Shown: positions 23,744-34,854 of the stretch, piece by piece
Numbering within the stretch: position 1 is the stretch's first letter
Layout: every line of letters starts with the position of its first letter
Assembly (NCBI RefSeq): GCF_963583255.1
Contig: NC_084806.1
Coordinates: 26,012,735-26,076,734 of the forward strand
DNA length: 64,000 bases
Origin: Pyrus communis
Lineage: Eukaryota > Streptophyta > Magnoliopsida > Rosales > Rosaceae
Direction of reading: 5' to 3'
Made by a program: the position numbers and the translations under genes
The notes under the pieces: generated by a model
What the model saw: the letters and a program-made list of their open reading frames with translations, nothing else
Databases searched by the model: none
What the model was told of the DNA's origin: nothing

Positions 23744-23816
23744 AGATAAGATAATGTTGGATAAAATAGGATAAGATAAGATAAGGTTGGATAAGATAAG
23801 ATAGAATAGGATAAAA
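23744..23816. repeat. GATAA-rich imperfect tandem repeat
   Basis: Repeats of gataagataa and ggataaaat in about 70 bp just upstream of a TATA-like ctataaatag (about 23830). GATAAG matches the plant I-box. The position suggests it is part of the U3 promoter of the adjoining LTR. Confidence 0.6.
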
Positions 23817-23948
23817 TAATGTTCCTCTACTATAAATAGAAAGGAGGGGTGTATCATTCAAAGCCCCCTCCAATTCAACACATAGCTACCCTGCGCAAAC
23901 CTCTCAAACACCTTGAGATTTTTATTTTCTTTTTTCCCGCCACCACAT

Positions 23949-24069
23949 CTTCAGTTTGGATAAACAACACTGTGGAGGCAACCGGCAACATCTTCAGTTT
24001 GGATAAACAACACTGGAGTCGTAGAATCAATCGACCGAGGAGCACCTTCAGTTTGGATAAACAGCACTG
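23949..24069. repeat. 24-bp motif in triplicate inside the Tat-like LTR
   Basis: CTTCAGTTTGGATAAACA... occurs at 23949-23972, 23992-24015 and 24046-24069. The first two copies are identical and the third differs at one base. The related LTR at 32 kb has only one copy. Confidence 0.85.
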
Positions 24070-24639
24070 CTTCGAGACCGGCTGGTTATTTATCCAAGTC
24101 TCGGTCAACAAGGAGTTTCGAGTCCTTGTTGGTAAAGGTCATCTCATTAGCCTTCTTAGCAAAGTGAGGTGTTACCAGGTTACTACATTCAACACACTGA
24201 AAGCCAAATTTGATACTAAACTTCACATAACTGGTAGTCTTGTCTTCAAGCTCTAGAGTCCGAATGCCGAGATGTGTTCCTTGCTCGGTCGCAATCACAA
24301 GATCAAGAAGTCATCAGCTTGCCCAACGCCACTTCAACATACATTTTACTCCCTGCCTAAGCTCGGCCAACGCGCTACTTAGGCTAGGTAGTTTTTAGGG
24401 TCAACGTTTTGCCACGCCCAGTGAGACCCAATGCTAAACTCGAAGATGAAAATTGAAGAAATACAACAGACTTTGAGTCATGTAATTCAAATTGCAAACA
24501 AAGGGCTAAAGAAGATGAATCCAATATACAAACTCTCGCTAAAGGGTACCAAAATTTTCATCTTGAAACGTAACAATCCCAAAATGAAACCCTAAAAGTT
24601 GGCATGCACAGTGAAGATGTAAGTACATATACGACTTCG

Positions 24640-24641
<2 letters not shown>

Positions 24642-24683
<42 letters not shown>
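24642..24683. repeat. (TA)n microsatellite
   Basis: About 20 uninterrupted TA units in intergenic DNA. Confidence 0.95.
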
Positions 24684-24686
<3 letters not shown>

Positions 24687-25462
24687 CATTGTCAGGAGCA
24701 TCAAGAATAATTGGCTCCCACTAAGTGTTGCTAAAATTATATATTGATATAGACTGATGTTCATGATACGAGGAATACATGCATGTAGAGTTTCTATTGG
24801 CATGAAGTTTTGAAGGTAACAAATTACATGAAAATTGAAATTGAAACTACATTGTAGAATGTTAAATATTTACTTTGAATTTGAAGACTGAAAATAAAAT
24901 AACTTAAAAGCTAGATTGAGTAACATTAAATTTTTACCCTCAAATATCCTTAGGCGGACACAAAAGTTTGACCCCAACATCCAATTTTATTAATTCAATT
25001 TTGATAAATGATTGAGAGGTTTTCAATGATTGTATTACTATGTTTGATTAATGATTGAGGAGTTGGATATATTTTCTTGGTTATGTTTTTCTTAGGTGTG
25101 TACTAAATTGGATGTTGGTTTGGTTATTTCATGACTTTCGATTCCCAATAGAGTATGAAACCCCAACTTTAATTTTGCACATGTTTTGGTGCCTGCAAAT
25201 GAAATCTATCATAGTGAAATCTTGCATAGTGAAATTATAAAACTTTCCCTTCATCTTTAGATTTTCATTCAATTCAATTCATAATGCAATTTAGGGTGAT
25301 TCAATTCACGAGTGATCAATTTTTTTTTCCTACTTTGTATAGTTGTAAACATAAAACACTCCATGAGATAGAGCCATAGCTTTTGAAAAACAATCCTTCA
25401 AGATGGCGTACCAACATTCCCAATTTTTGTAATATAATATGCATACCAACATCTCTCTTGTC

Positions 25463-25610
25463 ACTTAGTACTATGGTCTAGTAGTATTCCTCTTTGTTTG
25501 AAAATGAGAGGTATTATGTTCGATTCTTGTCAAAGACGAATTTGAACCACATTATTTCTAACCTATTATGAGGCTAAACCTACCGTACCACTCTTTAGCG
25601 TATACATTTT
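25463..25610 (+). mobile_element. tRNA-derived SINE
   Basis: A pol III A-box-like TGGTCTAGTAG (25474-25484) and B-box-like GTTCGATTC (25518-25526) are spaced as in tRNA-derived SINEs. They are followed by the body (gacgaatttgaaccacatta). It resembles SINEs I associate with apple and pear genomes. No tail or target duplication was defined. Confidence 0.65.
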
Positions 25611-26819
25611 TCGAGACCTTTTACATCTTCAACAGTGTTTCAAACCCTGCGCAACGCACGGGTACAATTTGCTAGTATATATAGACAACTGACTTGGTAT
25701 GCGTTTCCTAAAATTTCCGTCGAAGATATCGGTATATCCATGGTGAGTCGCTCCCCATGACCTCCTCTCTCAGCCCTCAAGCACCCACGATTCCCTCTCT
25801 AGTCCGACGCTGCCGCCATCACCGTCGCCTACGTACACAGTCTCTCTTAGTCTCTCTCCTCTCCAAACAATCATTTCCCCAGATAAGATGAGCACCACCA
25901 CCGACATCCTCCACGGAGCCACCGTCATCACAAATTAGTCCACATTCCACGGTCCAGAGGAAAATTATATGATATAGTCAATCATTCGTAGGAGGAAACG
26001 AAAGAATTATAAATTTATAATTACAAAGATTTCTGATTTAATTTTTGGTATTAAGGTTGGTGATGTTTGGTTTCTGGGTACTCAAATGTTGTTTATTTCC
26101 CTGTTTTGTTTTGTTTTGTTTGTTTTATTAATATGTATCTTGGTTTGCATTCTCTGTTAGTTGCATCCTCTGCATTAATGTATGTGATCCTGAAATAGTA
26201 GAGCGGAAAAAACAAGTTGGGGATTTTCTCATGGCGTACAATATTATCTCTTTCTATTTTAGGTACGGTCGGGATTGGATTAGACTCATATGATAATGTG
26301 TTTGATGCTCCCTACCATGCTATGGTCAATCCCTTTGCTCTATGTAGATCAAATTTGTGCAATACACCCCACAAGTGCCATCAGTATTTGGCCTTACTAT
26401 AAAGTTAAAAAAGAAGGGGAAACAGCATTATTACAACTTACCAATGTGCATTTACTTTACTAGTCATATTGTGAAAGAGCTAAAGTTGTCTGTATAATGG
26501 TAGAGGTTCTATCTTGATGCATAAACCCTTTACAAAACACATGGAAACTATTTTTGATGGAATGAACTTCTTATTTCAGGTATTTTAGGCATTTTAGTGT
26601 TTTTATTTTTTACTTCCATTGATGGAAGTTAGGTTTTCTGGTATTGTAGTCCATGTGTTTGATGAAATGCCACTTAGGGGAAGCCTGTAGCGTTTAAATG
26701 TTTACGGGGTATGTTACAGGACAAAACAATGATTGGGTTGCTGGATTTGTTCCTCGCTCGAGTTTGGAGGTTGTTTGATTTGATGTGTTGGTGATCATTG
26801 TGTGCAGGTGCATGCTAGA

Positions 26820-29800
26820 ATGGCATGGTTCTTGATTGTTTCTTCAGTGATTGTACTTTGGGTAGCTTCGTTATTCAAAATTATTCACGGCTCATATTCG
26901 CTTCCCAAGGGCACTTTTTTGAATAATTTGAAAAATGGTGGGTAGTTTGCATGAGCTTCTTTTCCTGGGTGTGTTTTTTTTCTTCCACGTCTATTGATTG
27001 ACTAAAATGTATTTGTTAAACAGGTGGCAGTGTCAACAAGAGAAATGTTTTGTTCGTTGTTGCCCACCCAGATGACGAGTCCATGTAAGCCTATACAAAA
27101 TTGGATTGTCACTGCTTTGAATCTATACTGGCTTCAGTTGTAGCTACTTTCAATTGAGTTTTTTAAGTGCTCTCATGGCCTAATTTCATTTGTTTGACTG
27201 GTTTTCCTCCTGTGCAATTGTTGAGATTTTATGCTATGAGAGACAAGGTCTTTTTTTGTTTCCAAATTGTATAATGTGATGCATGAGGTTCTGAATTTAT
27301 AATGTGTTAAAACCTTGTGTCGTACTTCTGCAGGTTCTTTACTCCAACAATAAACTATCTGACCTCGAGAGGGCATAATGTTCACATTTTATGCTTGTCA
27401 ATTGGTAATGCACTTTAACCTAGTAGATAACTTTGTCTATGCATTTTTGTTAATCTCCTTCTAGCTTAAACATAAACTTGTTCACAAATTTATTATGCGG
27501 TGAAATGACTTTTTCTTTCAATAATCACCTGTACGATGGATTAATTTTACATAAAAACAACGTATACTTTAACTAGAGATAGATCATATGACAACACAAT
27601 TGTAGATATATCCGGAACAGTTGAGGTCATCATGGGTTTTAAAATCTATGTAACCCCATTTAATTTGTTTTATAAATCTCTTATTTTATCCACATCTTTT
27701 CTTGAACATTTGAACAATTGTTTATAGGTTTAGCTATGGAAATGGGCCTCTCGGAATAAAAACCCAAAAGGGATTATAACTGATTCAAGGGCAGTGTTTG
27801 CATAAAATTGATGTATAAAACTTTAGTCAATCTAATGAGCATATATTATGTACATTTATTGTAGTCATCCCTACTCTTAAACTACAATTTGGTTTTGTTC
27901 TCCATCCGCAAGTGTATCTGGAATTGAGGTAAGCCCATTCCTTTAAGATGGGATAAGAATTTCTCTCGAGGTCTTTCTGCTGGTTTCATACATCCTGTGT
28001 TACAGTAGTTTCATCCTTTACCACTACTTATTGTAAATTGTCATATCTCTAGAGAATAGGTTTGATGGTACAATTAGAATTATGTCTCATAAGTTGTTAA
28101 CCCTTGCCCTTATCATCTCTTGTATCTTTTTTTTTTTTTTTTCGAAATGAATTCTTAGTTTCGTCTGTTGAGTAGGTGATGCAGATGGCAAGGGAACTAC
28201 AAGAAAAGAAGAGCTCTACCAGGCTTCTGCAATTCTCAAGGTGATATGCAATGTTGTGGTTGAGGCTTTCATATTAGCTCGGTATAATGTTGTGAGCCAA
28301 AATTTATTCATGTCAATCCAGTGCTAAAGTTATTGGAAAATGATAAACACTCACCCCTATTTAATCCTGGCTGTTGATTATGATTGACTTATTCAATCTG
28401 ATGGCTAGAAAGAAAGAGGGGCGTGTGAGAAGCTAAAAAAGGCGTGTAAAAATCAATTCCCAAGCTATTTAGTGTTGTGAACTTTATTTTGCCCACAATT
28501 CTGAAAATCCTGTTAAGGGTCGTTGCTTGCAGAACCTGTGTTCATTTTTAATCTTTGATACATCGTGAAGTATTTTCACCAGACCATTTTAGACTTTGTA
28601 ACATGCGAAATTGGATATGTAGGTTCCGCATCAACAAGTGTCGGTTCTGGATCATCCAGATCTTCAGGTTCTACTGAACTATTGAATTAACACAATTTCT
28701 AGTACATTCTTGAGGCATCTATAACTACATACTTCTCAATCCTTAGGATGGTTTTGGCAAAGTTTGGAACGATAGCATATTGGCAAATATTATCGAAGAG
28801 GAAATTACAAGAAACAGCATTGACTTGGTAAAGATAATCCTTCAGAATAAATTGTTTTCTTTATGAACTCACCTTCTGTTGTAATTTCGGACTATTGAAA
28901 TTTAGTACTGCTGAAGTTCTTGTCTTTTTGTGGTGATGTGATAAGCATCGTTTGATGGACTACTGTTTTGTATGAAGTATTGCCTAATCTTATGTTTCAA
29001 TCTCAATACCTGTTTTAAAATCCATTTCACACAAACTTTATCAGATAATTACTTTTGATAACTACGGAGTTTCAGGCCATTGTAACCACCGTGATGTGCA
29101 TTATGGGGTAAGGTGAGTTGAACTCTATTTCTTAGTCATTTTTTATCAATATTTTTGAAATTGAAGGAATTTCTTGCTACAAAATGTTGTAATTTTGACT
29201 CCCCTCTGTATCTTGTTCTTTGATGTTTCCGGCACTAGACTAAACTTGGCAAATTAGAGAATAACTAGAAACACACAAGATTTATCCTAGTTCGGCAGAA
29301 CTTTTGCCTATGTCCAGTTGTGATTTCTCTGGGTAGAGAAACCACGGCTTCTTTGATCAATAATAGAGTATACTGTACTTTTGCAAACCCTAGAACTAGT
29401 CCTCTCTTCCCTCAGCTGTCTCTCTGTTATCTCTCACTAGCTTTTCAGCCTTTCCTGCACCTCTATTTATAAGTATATGGTGTGGTTTACATCCTATTTT
29501 CTGCTTCTATATGGATATAAAATTACAGTTTCTTTCCTATTGCAATTCTGCTTCTAGGACTCCTAATCTAATTGTACAAGAAAACTTAATTCTTTTCTAA
29601 TCCTTGTAGGACAAGAATCTGTGCACCTTACCTTTCCTAACACAACCCTAAACAAAAAGGCGAACCAGATCCTAACAACAAATTCCTAAATATGTTTGAT
29701 ATCTATGACAGATGTTACAAAAAAGTTAAGACCAGGTACTAGTCTGCTTGGGACATGAATGTATTCTCTTGCTGTACAATTTATCTTCTTTACCTTTTGA

Positions 29801-30942
29801 ATCTCACTATTTTCGGACAAATTTTGACCTCTAAATTGAAACTTGGGGAGTTATAAGTAACCGGGCTACATTGGTAATGGCTGAGGCACTTCAGTTGTCC
29901 CATGAGGTCTCAGGTTTGAAACCTGTCAAGGTACCTATCTAGCAGTCGCAAGTGTTTCCTGCTGCCAAAGATTTGTAATGTTCAGCAGTGGGCCCCAGGT
30001 TGGGCTTCCATGTCAGAAAAGCTGACAGAGTGGCTCTCCTGAGTGATAAAAGAAAGAAAAGAAAGAGAATAGTAATTGATGAGAGTAAATCCTACAAATT
30101 CTTGCACCACTGACTGCATATAATAAGATAATGACGTACTTGCCCCAAATGAATACCGAACTTAACTATTGTCTTCTTCCATCTGGGTTGATGTACGTTT
30201 TTCGGGATGACCATTTTGTGGTGTTATTTGTTTACCATGGCATACTATAATTTGCCACATTTATTTATAGTTTATTTATGTTGTAAGCAGGAAACTCTTA
30301 CAAGCGTCGTCAGAAGGGAAAATTGAAGCCTGGGAACTCGTATGTTTTCTCTTCATTCGCAAGAATCCTGAAATTCTGAAGAAACTATAATTCACCTGAA
30401 TTCTTATACGATAGTACTTGTTGGATGTTGAACAGTGATGTTAGTTTTTGTTTTGCTGTCCCGTTAATTGTTCCCAGGTTAGTACAAACATATTTCGCAA
30501 GTATAGCGGACCAGTCGATATCTGGCTGTCCAGTTTAAATCCCATGCAATCCTCACATGAAGTGGTGCATTGCTTGCTCAATGAGCAGCCCAGAAAGAGC
30601 TTCCTGGCGATGGCACAACATTCCAGCCAATGGGTTTGGTATGCTTATACGTTGTGAATTGAAAAGGATACCGAACCATATTATTCATCCAATCTCAACA
30701 TATTTTCTCATGTTTTCTTCCTTATTTTACTTGTGAATCTTTAGATTTCTTTTACAAAATCTTCTTCAGCTTCCATGAACCGAAACGATTCCAAGTCATC
30801 AATTTCTGGCTAGTCCCAAATTCAGATAGTCGGCTATCGGCTATTAGTTTTTCTAACTTTTGCATTTTATATCTACAGGTTCCGCAAGCTGTTTGTAGCA
30901 TTTTCCAGTTACACGTATGTGAACACGCTTAAAAAAATGTAG
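26820..30942 (+). CDS. PIGL: N-acetylglucosaminylphosphatidylinositol de-N-acetylase (PIG-L/GPI12)
   Basis: Ten coding exons are inferred: 26820-26937, 27024-27084, 27334-27404, 28176-28240, 28623-28667, 28747-28827, 29045-29112, 30291-30339, 30478-30638, 30879-30942. They total 783 nt (260 aa), the usual length for the family. The protein starts with one hydrophobic anchor (residues about 3-22), placing it at the ER membrane. The zinc/catalytic motif AHPDDES is at 53-59 (His54, Asp56, Asp57) and the second motif HCNHRDVH is at 159-166. The enzyme removes the acetyl group from GlcNAc-PI, the second step of GPI-anchor synthesis. All junctions keep frame with GT..AG ends. Intron 7 (1.2 kb) carries a retroelement-like piece and a SINE. 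Identity is firm from the two motifs and length. Confidence 0.94.
29225..29685 (-). mobile_element. Possible solo LTR or LTR fragment in PIG-L intron 7
   Basis: On the - strand the segment would begin TGTTAGGATCTGG (about 29683) and contains a TATA-like tatttataagt (about 29464). It also has the antisense of a tgtcc..ctagttcgg type stretch that I associate with copia LTRs. I could not define the other end or a target duplication, so both class and boundaries are tentative. Confidence 0.35.
29862..30070 (+). mobile_element. tRNA-derived SINE in PIG-L intron 7
   Basis: A B-box-like GGTTTGAAACC lies at 29913-29923, with a plausible A box upstream (acattggtaatggctgag). The unit ends in an A/G-rich tail (aaaagaaagaaaagaaag, about 30047-30065). 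It lies in the sense orientation within intron 7. Family not assigned. Confidence 0.55.
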
Positions 30943-31427
30943 TAGCCACATGGTAGATGTTCTGTTTCTGTGGATATACTGCCACTGCCAGCTGCGGATA
31001 TGTTTTTTTCTTTTTGTTCGTGTCCTTACTTTTAGAGTTTCTTTTTGTTCGTGTGGATGCACTGATTTGCAAATTTTTGATTGCATCCGGGATAACCTTT
31101 CTTCTATGAATTTAAGCGAGCAATACAATAGCAATCCTATCGAATGGACTAACTCTTTTGTTCTGCCTCTCAGTATGATGAGTTTCGGTTATGAGCCGCT
31201 GTGTTACATTTCACAAACAAAATAAGTGCAAGGGGGGGAACCACTCACATATTGACGGAGGTCAAACCACTTTCTCCTTTCATTTTGTGCTGGATGCTCT
31301 TAATATGGGTTGAGTTCAAGGCTCGGGACTCCCAGACATACTTCCAACATAAATAAAAGAGTGTCTGAATAATTTCACCGCTGAATACGGAACGCTTTAC
31401 CTCAAGATTCGTGTGCCCGAAAGCTGA

Positions 31428-32090
31428 GCCACTCAATAATATAAAGAGCCACCTCTTGTTTATTGTGCAACGCAACAAGACGCTCCTCATCATTAGAGTC
31501 TTCCTGCCCCAATTTTCGAGGCCGCACGTTTGAATCAAGAACGTTATAATATGCAGGTTACGCACGTGTCAGAAAAATTTAAATGGTATCGTATTCCAAT
31601 TTACTGCAAAAGACATGGTCTTCGAATAACTATCCTTCCTCAAGGGGAGCATCCCTTTCACATGCATAGTTAGGGTGAATTGTGGGACCATGATTTTCTA
31701 GAGCTAAAGTAAGGGTGATCAAAATACGGATACCACAAGAGTCTGGTCATGGACTCAACAGCTCCTATCGCAGAGTGCACAAACGGATTAGCGATGCCAC
31801 CATCTCCTGTTCCGGATAAGTGGGTGAAGTCCGTTGACTTTGCCGAGATTGACCCTTCTTATTTTGCAAGATACGAAACCTGATCCCATATGAAACCAAC
31901 CGAGTTGAGCCACTCAATAATAGAAAGAGCCACTAAATAATAGAAAAGGCTGCCTCTTGTTTATTGTGCAACACAACATGACTCTGCTCATCATTACAGT
32001 CTTCACGCCCCAATTTTCATGGCCGCATGTTTGAATCAAGAACGTTATAATATGCAGGTTACGCAAGTGTCAAAAAAATTTAAATGGTAC
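31428..32090. repeat. 165-bp direct repeat, two copies
   Basis: Copies at about 31428-31590 and 31928-32090, roughly 90 percent alike by eye. Shared blocks include cctcttgtttattgtgcaac and gaatcaagaacgttataata. The unit spacing is 500 bp. Confidence 0.8.
31749..31883 (+). CDS. 44-codon ORF of unknown origin (possible captured exon)
   Basis: ATG 31749 to TGA 31881-31883. Its composition looks protein-like (PPSPVPDKWVKSVDFAEIDP, then a Tyr/Phe-rich end), unlike the AT-rich spacer around it. I do not recognise the family. It lies between two copies of a 165-bp repeat, so it may be a gene fragment carried by a transposon. No splice partner was found. Confidence 0.25.
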   Translation: MDSTAPIAECTNGLAMPPSPVPDKWVKSVDFAEIDPSYFARYET

Positions 32091-32091
32091 C

Positions 32092-32971
32092 TGTTTGGGC
32101 CCAAAATAATATTATTGGACTGAGCTTAGGTTTGTGTTCGGTCCAAAGCTCTTCCAAAAAATACTATGGGCCGTCCAGTCAAGTTGGTCGAGTCCTATTG
32201 CAAGAACGATTGATATATGTAAGAGCGAATGAGTGGAGTCCTAGTATAATAAGGAGTCTCAATGGAATGAGGATGCTCAAATTTAAGAAGTGAATGTGAA
32301 CAGTTAAAGAGTGTGGTTCAAAGTCCTAATGGAGGTAGGATTGGGCGAGACTTGGTTAGATTAGGATAAAGAATCCTAATCCGAGTATAGTTTCAGTTCG
32401 GCCATGACGAGATTGGCTATTATAAATAAGAAGGGGGTGCATCATTCTAAGCCCTCCAATTCAACACACAAACTGCCCTGCACAAACTCTCGCTCTACGC
32501 GAAACCTCTCAACAACCTTGAGATTTTTATTTTCCTTTTTCCACCAACACATCTTCAGTTTGGATAAACAGCAATGCGTCAAGGCCGATTGGTTATCTAT
32601 CCAAGTCTCGGTCAAGAAGGATTTTCGAATCCTTATTGGCAGAGGTCATCTCATTAGCCTTCTCGGCGAAGTGAGGTGTTACAAGTTACTACATTCGGCA
32701 CATTGAAAGCCGAATTTGATATTGAACTTCGCAAAACTAGCATCCTTGTCTTCAGGCTCTAGAACTTGAAGGCCGAGATGTGTTCCTTCCTTAGCCGCAG
32801 TTGCAAGATCAAGAAGTCAGCAGCGCGCCCAACGCGGCATCAACACATTTTACTCCTCGGCCGAGCTTGGCCGATGAGTTGGCACACCCCGCACACAACC
32901 GAATGACGTAGTTAGTTTATTGATTACTCAGCCTACGTGCCACGTAGGCTTGGTAGTTTTTTGGGTCAACA
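32092..32971 (+). mobile_element. Tat-like Ty3/gypsy 5' LTR (880 bp)
   Basis: It starts TGTTTGGGCCCAAAAT and ends GGGTCAACA, then TT and a primer-binding site (next entry). A TATA-like tataaataag lies at about 32422. The R/U5 half aligns with the LTR at 23.8-24.4 kb. No matching 3' LTR is present; the element is cut off in gag at 34294. Confidence 0.8.
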
Positions 32972-32973
32972 TT

Positions 32974-32992
32974 TTGGCACGCCCAGTGGGAC
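32974..32992 (+). other. Primer-binding site of the Tat-like element
   Basis: ttggcacgcccagtgggac follows the LTR after two T bases. The cgcccagtgggac form is typical of Tat/Athila-type elements, where it pairs with a tRNA 3' end to prime reverse transcription. One base in the usual tggcgcg block is changed here. Confidence 0.7.
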
Positions 32993-33599
32993 CCATTGCT
33001 GAAGCTAAGAAGTTCATGACCATTGAGACACAGTCGGTAAAAAAGAAAATAGGGATGGGTAAATTAGCGACTAATCTTCCACCTATAGTCCAAAACCTAG
33101 ATCATGATGGCCTGTCATAAGCACATAATCCTCTTGATACCATCACACTCGAAGCCACGAGTGTGACATGCCGAGAAAATGAAGTTAGTCTCGACGGACA
33201 GGCTTGTGATGCGGAGATCACCACCAGAGCAACAAAAGCATTTTTTGTCGAATGAATAATCGAAGATTGCGACGAGGATGGTGGTGAAGGTTCTGATCTG
33301 CCGACTAGATCTGTTCTTCAGAGAAGACTCGAAGAGCAATCTTAGATTTTCAGTTAATAAGTAAGAAGCATACTTGAAGTAATACGCAGTAATGGTGAGG
33401 CACACAACAAAATGCTCGAATTGTTGGTTAGTAAAGTTTACGACGGCGGACCCACTGATCGTTCCCGGCAACTTCCACCTAAGGGTAATCTGATATCAAC
33501 ACTACATGCCAAACAGGATCTGCTCGGCTCAAAATGATCGATTTTAAAAAAAGAGGAGGATCAACCAATAGATCAGACGGATCCGTTCAGAGAAAAGAA

Positions 33600-34294
33600 A
33601 CAGCATCCGTCAATGTGATCGAGGTCTAAAGAATGATCAATTAGGCCTTGAAAAAGGGGCCAAAGTTCCCAAAATTCATCCATCTATACCCATCTTATGT
33701 AGAGAAGTTCAAATATCCTAAAGGTTTCAAAATCCCAGACTTCAGCCTTTTTGCTGGCAAATTGTCCATGTCTTCATTAGAACATGTGGCTCAGTTCACT
33801 GCATAATGCGAAGATGTTAATAGCAACTTCCATAAACTGCGATTATTCTCGCTAACAGGTTCGGCATTTGCTTGGTACATCAACCTTCCGCCCAATTCCA
33901 TCCAAAGTTGGGAGGAACTGGTCAAAAAATTCCATGAACAATTCTACCGCCCGGGGATGGAAATGTCAGTTTCGTCACTGGCTAGGATGGCTCAAACATC
34001 TGACGAGTCACCAATGGAATACTTAACGAGGTTTAAGTCGGCCAGAAATTGGTGCCGAGTACCTCTCCCTGAAGTTGAATTTGTCAGAATCACTTTGAAT
34101 GACCTGGATGTGGAATATAAAAAGAAATTCTTAGGGCAAACTTCCGAGATTTGAACGAACTGGCCCAGCACGTCGAGCAATATGACTATTTGCTTCGAGA
34201 ATAAAAGATCTCAAAATCCCTATACCGAGGAACGATTTACAAAAATCCCACGGTTAGCTACACATCGGCTGAAGGCGAGGATTCCCAATACGCC
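33600..34294 (+). pseudogene. Tat-like gypsy gag fragment
   Basis: A retrotransposon gag domain can be read from about 33660 (phase changes and stops present) through WEELVKKFHEQFYRP (about 33910) and the open stretch 33957-34154 (SPMEYLTRFKSARNWC). It ends in a broken tail near 34294. Gag forms the particle shell of the element. Protease, polymerase and integrase are absent because the element is cut where the inverted copia element begins. Confidence 0.75.
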
Positions 34295-34315
34295 AAACTA
34301 GGAATGTTTACAACA
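34295..34315 (-). repeat. Remnant of the copia 3' LTR (21 bp)
   Basis: The - strand reads TGTTGTAAACATTCCTAGTT, matching the start of the 5' LTR (TGTTGTAAATATTCATAGTT) with two differences. Immediately before it on the - strand is AATGGGGAG, a plausible polypurine tract. Beyond 34295 the sequence switches to Tat gag. Confidence 0.7.
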
Positions 34316-34854
34316 CTCCCCATTAACTGTGTAAATACTCAAGGTAGATTCAGCATCGTGCAGAAGTTGAGGAAGTCGACTCGTCAACACTGATTCTAAG
34401 GAACAACGCTTATTCACAATAAGGTAAGAACTTGCATAAGTAAACGAGTCTCACTAAAAATCCCTAAGGCTATGGCAAAACCCGAGTAGGGACAAAATCC
34501 ATAGTCTAAGGAAAAATGCGTGAGAAATGCAAAGTTAAAAGAAATGTCTACGAGGCGTCGTCAGGGATATGACCAGCCCAAGGTGGGTGCCTCGTTAAAA
34601 GTTAGGTAGCAAAAACCCAGTGGGAAAAATGTTCCTAATCGTAGGGAAAAAGAGTACATTAAGATCAAGCAAGTATCTTCAAGATACTCCCCGTGAGTTT
34701 GACACAATTCCATAAAGAAATAGCAAAGTTACAACTGAAAAAGTTTACGCATACCAATTTCATGAATAAGCTTCTGAAACGTCGTCTTCGGTAGTGATTT
34801 GGTGAAGATATTGGCTAGATTGTCCTGTGAACGGATTTGCGTGACTTCAATCTT

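Larger units (their letters stand above)
23700..24427 (+). mobile_element. Tat-like Ty3/gypsy LTR 3' part with primer-binding site
   Basis: A TATA-like box at about 23830 is followed by R/U5 sequence that aligns with the better preserved LTR at 32092-32971 (tcattc..aagccc, ccaattcaacaca, catctcattagccttct). The LTR ends near 24406 (tcaacg, with the usual final CA mutated). It is followed by a primer-binding site ttgccacgcccagtgagac at 24409-24427, one base off the usual tgg form. No gag could be read after it, so this is an LTR end plus a short internal stub. The left boundary is approximate. Confidence 0.65.
24428..26819. other. Spacer and upstream region of the PIG-L gene
   Basis: AT-rich DNA with a (TA)n tract at 24642-24683 and a SINE at about 25463-25610. 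The CT-rich stretch at 25740-25900 and the acceptor-like tgtgcag at 26811-26816 suggest a non-coding leader exon followed by a 5' UTR intron before ATG 26820. This is inference from composition only. Confidence 0.35.
30943..32091. other. 3' flank of PIG-L and duplicated spacer
   Basis: The first 250 bases are probably the PIG-L 3' UTR. The rest carries a segment of about 165 bp in two copies (31428-31590 and 31928-32090, each ending in gaatcaagaacgttataat... then aaatttaaatggta). The second copy abuts the LTR at 32092. A 44-codon ORF lies between the copies. Confidence 0.45.

Noticed and set aside
23949..24069. Three spaced identical repeats, superficially CRISPR-like
   Set aside because: Plant LTR context, only three units, unequal spacing, no cas genes; it is an LTR internal repeat.
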